This document shows positions 59,519 through 64,000 of a stretch of 64,000 nucleotides of DNA, piece by piece (positions within the stretch are counted from its first letter, which is position 1; each line of letters begins with the position of its first letter). The stretch is from the NCBI GenBank assembly GCA_015178975.1, contig WHVD01000067.1:310001-374000 (forward strand), in the 5' to 3' direction. The stretch comes from Hysterangium stoloniferum. Lineage: Eukaryota > Basidiomycota > Agaricomycetes > Hysterangiales > Hysterangiaceae. The notes beneath the pieces were generated by a model. It did not search any database and was not told where the DNA came from. It saw only the letters and a list, made by a program, of their open reading frames with translations. Both the position numbers and the translations under genes were made by a program.

Positions 59519-60803
59519 CCCCGAGAACCGAAGTACTGGCACCTATTCCGAGGATAACGCCTACGACCCGTTCATCAATAATAGACTCTGTGGAATGATA
59601 TTTACGGTGTGACGGTGTGTGACTCTGATGCTTTACGTCACACGCCTCTAGCAACTGAAGCATGGCGAACGCTCATGGAGTCGTCCCATATGGCCGCACA
59701 TCATCCAAATATCATGTACGAGGTGTTCGGTTCGTCTGGAGTCTATACCTTCGCCTGCGCCTGCACCCAATACTTCGCTCCGTGTGCGCGCTGCTTTCAA
59801 TGCGGTTCTATCCTAAGTCTAACACATGGCGGACGGTCAATAGGCGCCCAGGAGCGGCCGTTGGAAACCGAGTACTATGAGATTCTTGGTATAAAGATCG
59901 ATGCAACTACGGAGGAGGTTAAGGAGGCGTATCGTGTGTCATCCCTCCCTCTAGGAATATTGTGGCGTTTTTTGATACACATTGGAACCAGGTTGACTTG
60001 CTATAAAGCACCATCCTGACAAGAACATAGACGATCCAAATGCCGGCGAGATGGTAATTATTTCCTGCAAATGTATCCGCCGATCGAATGTTGATCGTCC
60101 TTATCGGGTTTCAAGCAAATTAGCATGTCATACCAAGTACGATATCCTGCCATCAAGCAGTAGATCATGACTTACCGTATCTCACGCTTTCGTTCAGACC
60201 CTCTCCGATCCTGTACTGCGCAAGAAATATAATGAATTTGGATCGCGCGAGTCTCAGCCAGAAGGTGGATTTGCAGACCCAGAAGAGTTCTTAAGTCAAC
60301 TATTTGGCGGCGAGGTTCATTCCCATCATTGGACATCTTTCCCTGGGACATGATATGAAAAATGCGATGAAAGACGAGGATGCTGCATCAGGCTCCGGTG
60401 GTCCTAAACGCGTCAAGAGTTCGAAAGATATGACGCCTGAGGAGAAAGCTCAAAGGGATGAGAAAAGACGGAAGGAGGCTGCAGAGGTAAGAGTGGTTCT
60501 TTCGTCCATTGTTCATGTCATTATTATAACACTTTATCAGAGAGCAGCGGTTCGGGAGGAGCGTGTCGGCAAGTTAGTGGAAGAACTCGAACGGAAATTG
60601 AGTATCTTCACCGAATCAGTGACTGGCGTCGATGACAAGGAGATAACACTGAGCTGGCGGTCAATCTGCGAGTTGGAAGCTGAGTATGTTTATACCTCTT
60701 TATTCACTCATTGTCCTACGCTCACAATGAGGATCTACCTTCCAGGCAATTGAGAGATGAATCATACGGCGTCGAATTGCTCCACTCAATCGGGTTCGTG
60801 TAT
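59519..60803 (+). repeat. Segmental duplication, copy B
   Basis: Second copy of the block at 56042-57244, offset by about 3.5 kb in direct orientation. It ends abruptly inside the DnaJ-X coding exon (after GGGTTCGTGTAT), where copy A continues with the rest of the X-domain. The sequence beyond 60803 is unrelated to copy A. Confidence 0.9.
59675..60803 (+). pseudogene. DnaJ-X family J-protein, copy B (disrupted and 3'-truncated)
   Basis: Same coding pieces as copy A, with an in-frame upstream extension from ATG 59675 (MESSHMAAHHPNIMYEVFGS) that copy A lacks. Lesions specific to this copy: a 2 bp deletion near 60313 (GGCGAGGTTC where A has GGCGAGAGGTTC), which breaks the FGGERF motif frame; loss of an AG acceptor near 60105 (TTATCGGG where A has TTATCAGG); and loss of everything after GFVY. 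The 2 bp missing from copy A (GG in CTGGGACATG) is intact here. So neither copy can encode the full protein. Confidence 0.78.
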
Positions 60804-61217
60804 GGCGATATTCAAGACATTCTTTTTAAATCACCCATGCTACGTCTTTCACCAACCACACCATATAGCCTGTCCGGACAAGATGCTGGGCTATATGCGG
60901 GTCCGTCATCTCGAAATGGAGAAAGAATGTGCAATGTCGGAGAAGGTTTCCCTGTTCCGCTCAGACCAGCAGAATGTTTTCCATTTCCTGGGATGTTATG
61001 TCAACTGAGTGATGATGTTCCATTTGTCCATGGTACACTGCTTACATTGACCTGTACCTGCATAAAAATATACTTTTGAAATGGATAAAAGTAGGGACCT
61101 TACAAATAGATTAGGAGAATCTCCTTAATACATCATGTGGTGGAGTTTCAAACACCCCCTAAGATCTCTCGTTTTATCCAACTACCACAGTGCAGACATT
61201 GCCACAACCACATAAAA
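60804..61217. other. Junction sequence upstream of the caspase-like gene
   Basis: A plus-strand frame runs from the end of copy B to a TGA near 61008 (pieces: MLGYMRVRHLEMEKECAMSE, VFHFLGCYVN). It looks like a coding fragment, but no family is recognised. The last 130 bp are AT-rich and should hold the promoter of the caspase-like gene. Confidence 0.4.
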
Positions 61218-62783
61218 ATGACTCTCCCACCTTCAAAGACCTTAAATGGTGTGGTTATGGGAAAAGCTGATGCTGGTCAATTACATGTCTGTGGCCTGCT
61301 CTCTTCAACTAACATGAAAAACGACCACTGGCAGGCCACGGATTTTGTTGCAATGAAAACATTGATAGGGTGTCCAGACGAGCGTGCATTTTGGCTATGC
61401 GGAACTGATATCCGGTCTGGACCAGGTTTCCTCTTTGGTGATCCAGATTGTGACCGAATCATCTTTGATCCTCCACCTTTTGAAACGATGATGGATACTT
61501 CGACCTTAAGCAAACTTCATGAGTTTGCAACGACCTTTAAAATCAAGCTTACCAAATTAGCCCTGCAACTCAAGCCAGCAGATACCTTATGCATAGTGCT
61601 CTGTGGACATGGATGTGAAGATGGCGGTAATCTGATTATCGGAGATAAAACAATGCAAATTCCCATGACCAAGCATGAGCTCGAAATAGCTATTGAAGGC
61701 TGTCATGCTGAAATCTTGTTATTCAGCACAGCATGCTACTCAGGGCAATGGAGAAGTCAGAGTTGGAGTCTGTTTGCGGCAGCAGGTGAAGATCAAGAAT
61801 CTGTCTCAATCACGAAGTCCCAGTCAGGCAATTTCCACGGAGGCTTTTTCACAAATGCACTTCTAATAGAACATTTCGATCGTTTTAACCTTCGTGCACC
61901 AAGACCAGGTCCTCTGCAAATCATTCACAATACTGGTTTTCGAGAACAGCAGCCTCAACATGACTGTGGCCCAGCAGCGAAACGTCAAGCAAACTTTCCG
62001 CTTACCCGAATAGTGCCAGATACATTGGCATGGCTCCATACACTGAGAGATCATATTGGCAAGATATATGTATCTGCTGATTTTACATTTATTCCCTGCA
62101 AAGAGAACAGCAAATGGAACCCTCCCTTTCAATCGTTAATTAAAAGTCAAGAGATACAAAATTCCCCATTAAGCGGTCCAAACCCAATTGTTGATCTCCC
62201 CAGCTTAAATGGTGCAAATAGCCATTTAGGACTCTGCCATCTATTGCATCACTGTGTGTCCCTTGAAAGGGTAGCCACAGTCCTCTCACTAGCTGAGGAG
62301 TCAGAACTCTCCCAATTGTGCAAGTCACATACTAGACGGCCTGCATTCACATCAGGAGCTGAAAACACCCTAACTACTTCATGCGACATTGTTGTCCGTG
62401 GTACCACACCAGGCTGTGAGCCTCTCACTGGACAGGAAAAAGCTGACCTGCTTGTGGCTTTACGAGAGCGCAAGTTTTACCACTTACTGGCCATTGGCAT
62501 TGCCGACAAGCTAGGATGGGATGATGCTATCACGAGGCTTGGTCTGCCTACTGGTCCCCAACATGGCCTGCCTCCCATGTGGGCGTTGCAGCGGAGTGCA
62601 GAAAACCATGGGTACATTCTTAGCCAATTGACGGTGAAAAAAAACTATGGCTATAAATGGGGTGGTGCAGCTGGATGGCTTGCTAGGATCTGGGAAGCGG
62701 CTGGAAAACCTTCAGCAGGCCCTGGAGTGTGGGATAGTGTAATGAAGCAGAGCCGCCTAGCAATTGAGACAGGGTTTCCATGA
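61218..62783 (+). CDS. Single-exon caspase-fold (C14-like) protein with uncharacterised C-terminal half
   Basis: A 521-residue intronless frame, unusual in a window where most genes have several introns. The start is the first in-frame ATG (MTLPPSKTLNGVVMGKADAG); the frame is open upstream to about 61137 but without ATG. Residues about 122-175 show caspase-type beta strands with the catalytic pair: DTLCIVLCGHG (His131) and AEILLFSTACYSGQW (Cys173), 42 residues apart. SWSLFAAAGEDQESVS and GGFFTNALL follow, as in caspase-like domains. The C-terminal part (about 300-521) has no domain I know. It is Trp-rich at the end (GYKWGGAAGWLARIWEAAGK). No death-fold or NLR domain is attached. It is flanked by a broken duplication and a tandem repeat, and likely belongs to an expanded or mobile family. 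The substrate and role are unknown; proteolysis or a regulated-death pathway is inference. Confidence 0.7.
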   Translation: MTLPPSKTLNGVVMGKADAGQLHVCGLLSSTNMKNDHWQATDFVAMKTLIGCPDERAFWLCGTDIRSGPGFLFGDPDCDRIIFDPPPFETMMDTSTLSKLHEFATTFKIKLTKLALQLKPADTLCIVLCGHGCEDGGNLIIGDKTMQIPMTKHELEIAIEGCHAEILLFSTACYSGQWRSQSWSLFAAAGEDQESVSITKSQSGNFHGGFFTNALLIEHFDRFNLRAPRPGPLQIIHNTGFREQQPQHDCGPAAKRQANFPLTRIVPDTLAWLHTLRDHIGKIYVSADFTFIPCKENSKWNPPFQSLIKSQEIQNSPLSGPNPIVDLPSLNGANSHLGLCHLLHHCVSLERVATVLSLAEESELSQLCKSHTRRPAFTSGAENTLTTSCDIVVRGTTPGCEPLTGQEKADLLVALRERKFYHLLAIGIADKLGWDDAITRLGLPTGPQHGLPPMWALQRSAENHGYILSQLTVKKNYGYKWGGAAGWLARIWEAAGKPSAGPGVWDSVMKQSRLAIETGFP

Positions 62784-62861
62784 GACTTCAGATAGCACAA
62801 TGGGACTTTAGATAGTGCAATGAGACTTCAGTTATATAGCACAATGAGACGCCAGATAGCA
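62780..62861. repeat. Degenerate four-copy tandem repeat at the caspase-like gene stop
   Basis: Four units of 18-24 bp follow each other: ATGAGACTTCAGATAGCACA (62780-62799), ATGGGACTTTAGATAGTGCA (62800-62819), a 24 bp version with an inserted TATA (62820-62843), and ATGAGACGCCAGATAGCA (62844-62861). The gene's TGA stop (62781-62783) is part of the first unit. Confidence 0.8.
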
Positions 62862-62992
62862 ATGTCACTACATTTTATTCTCCAAAAAGAACAAGAAAAT
62901 AAACTTTACATGACCTGTCATAACATGGATATTTCCCTACATCTAAGCCACATTCATCGTCAAAAGTGCCCCCCTAGCTTGTTGATATAATG

Positions 62993-64000
62993 CTAATCCC
63001 TTCTTTCGTTAATGTACAGAGCAGCCGCTCCCATACCACTTCCAACACACATGCTTGTGCACAAGATATCCTCATCACGACGTTTGAGCTCTGCTAGCCC
63101 TGTTGCAAGAAGTCGCACGCCAGCTGGAGCGATAGAATTATTGTACGAAATAGATTAATTGAAATAAGACCTACTCATGCCAAGAGGGTGAGCTAAAGCG
63201 ATGGAGCCACCACTAGACCAAGTTTTAGGGCTAATTGCCAGCAGGCGTGGAAGTCAAAAAACCTACTTGGGATTGACTTTGTCCATTGGTAAATCGAGCT
63301 TTTCGACACAATATGCAAATTGAGACGCGAATGCCTCGTTTATCTGATGAAAAATGCATTATATGTTCTTTGGCTGCAAATGATTAAACATAGACTTACC
63401 TCCCAAACATTAACGTCCTCCTTTTTCAAGCCATATTGTTGAAGAAGTTTGGGTATTGCGACAATGGGGGCAATACCCATGACCCGCGGTTCGACACCTG
63501 TCAAAGGTATCAATAAATTCTACTAACACAGCGGAATTTCACATAGCTTACCAACCACCGAGCATCCACCCCACTTCGCAACTATTTCCCAACTTTCCTT
63601 TTCGGCTCTTTCACGGGTCGTCAGGATAGCGATAGCTGCCCCATCCCCTACGCCGCTAGCATTACCAGCAGTCGTGGATGCATGGCCCCAATCCGGAAAT
63701 ACAGACTTCAGCTTTGCTAAGGATTCGGAGGTCACACCGGGTCTAATGGTATCATCCTTATAAATGATAGTTTCTCCAATGTGGATAGGAATTATTTCAT
63801 CCGCAAATATTCCGGCCTCTAACGCATATGCGGCCCGCGTATGCGAAATAAGGGCATACTCATCTTGCTTTTGTCGTGAAACATTGTATGTTTCAGCCAC
63901 CATTTCGGACGTCCAACCCATTGGCTAGTAATCCATATCCTGCTTTTAATGAAAGTAACATTGAGTAGTATATTCGATATAACACACTTGAACACAATCA
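62993..64000 (-). CDS. 3-ketoacyl-CoA thiolase (3' part, 5' end outside window)
   Basis: Thiolases cleave 3-ketoacyl-CoA in the last step of beta-oxidation. The visible exons encode DCVQ / PMGWTSEMVAETYNVSR, then IRPGVTSESLAKLKSVFPDW, TTAGNASGVGDGAAIAILT and EPRVMGIAPIVAIPKLL. EINEAFASQFAYCVEKL-type sequence, GGSIALAHPLGMTGVRLLAT and CTSMCVGSGMGAAALYINER follow. The NEAFA loop, the catalytic His and the C-terminal catalytic Cys are present. In the motif usually written GHPLG the first Gly is Ala here (AHPLG). The PMGWTSE entry resembles peroxisomal Pot1/ACAA1 thiolases more than acetoacetyl-CoA thiolases. The first catalytic Cys and any PTS2 signal lie upstream, beyond 64000. Stop TAG at 62993-62995. 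Confidence 0.88.

Noticed and set aside
1..64000. tRNA, 5S rRNA, snRNA and CRISPR arrays
   Set aside because: No B-box GGTTCRANNCC with matching cloverleaf, no rRNA core sequence and no regularly spaced repeats were found on either strand by eye; a covariance-model scan would settle the RNA genes.

Overview
This is nuclear DNA from a filamentous basidiomycete, most likely an Agaricomycete. Almost every gene is cut by several introns of about 50-60 bp with GT(A/G)NGT donors. The protein set is fungal: Gpi2, Drs1, Mpp10, Apc4, Sec9, TFIIIC90, Tpd3-type PP2A scaffold, a GPI-anchored wall protein, a CPL1-like secreted protein, and a RasGEF fused to a P-loop domain. Gene models were spliced by eye from reading frame, splice consensus and family knowledge. 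Exon edges are predictions, not transcript data.

Layout. 1-7.6 kb: 3' end of GPI2, a glucose-6-phosphate 1-epimerase, a Ser/Thr-rich GPI-anchored protein, a 3.8 kb gene-poor stretch, then a glutathione S-transferase. 8-21 kb: four minus-strand genes (bZIP factor, APC4, DRS1 helicase, RasGEF). 24-30 kb: a tiny lipid-anchored protein with a perfect p97-binding (VIM) motif, ribosomal protein eL15, a secreted GH16 glucanase and a SurE-type nucleotidase. Directly upstream of the SurE gene sits a retroposed element with a 23-T tail and a 16 bp target-site duplication. 31-46 kb, mostly minus strand: CPL1-like protein, NADH pyrophosphatase, PP2A scaffold, TFIIIC90 and an amidase, plus one divergent acidic protein. 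47-55 kb: uS3 (RPS3), a four-span membrane protein, Sec9 t-SNARE, Mpp10 and a conserved unknown.

From 55.8 kb to the end the character changes. There is a scrambled fragment of the amidase gene lying 10 kb away. Two near-identical copies of a DnaJ-X gene follow, each broken by a different 2 bp deletion. Between them lie a nested 81 bp-arm inverted repeat and a possible kinase fragment. Next comes a single-exon gene for a caspase-fold protein with an uncharacterised C-terminal half, whose stop codon lies inside a degenerate tandem repeat. The window closes with the 3' part of a 3-ketoacyl-CoA thiolase.

Most genes before 55 kb are independent housekeeping loci, not an operon or cluster. The most interesting parts are the rearranged 55.8-62.9 kb block with the caspase-like gene, the retroposon at 29.9-30.5 kb, and a non-canonical GA-AG first intron in the essential RPS3 gene.
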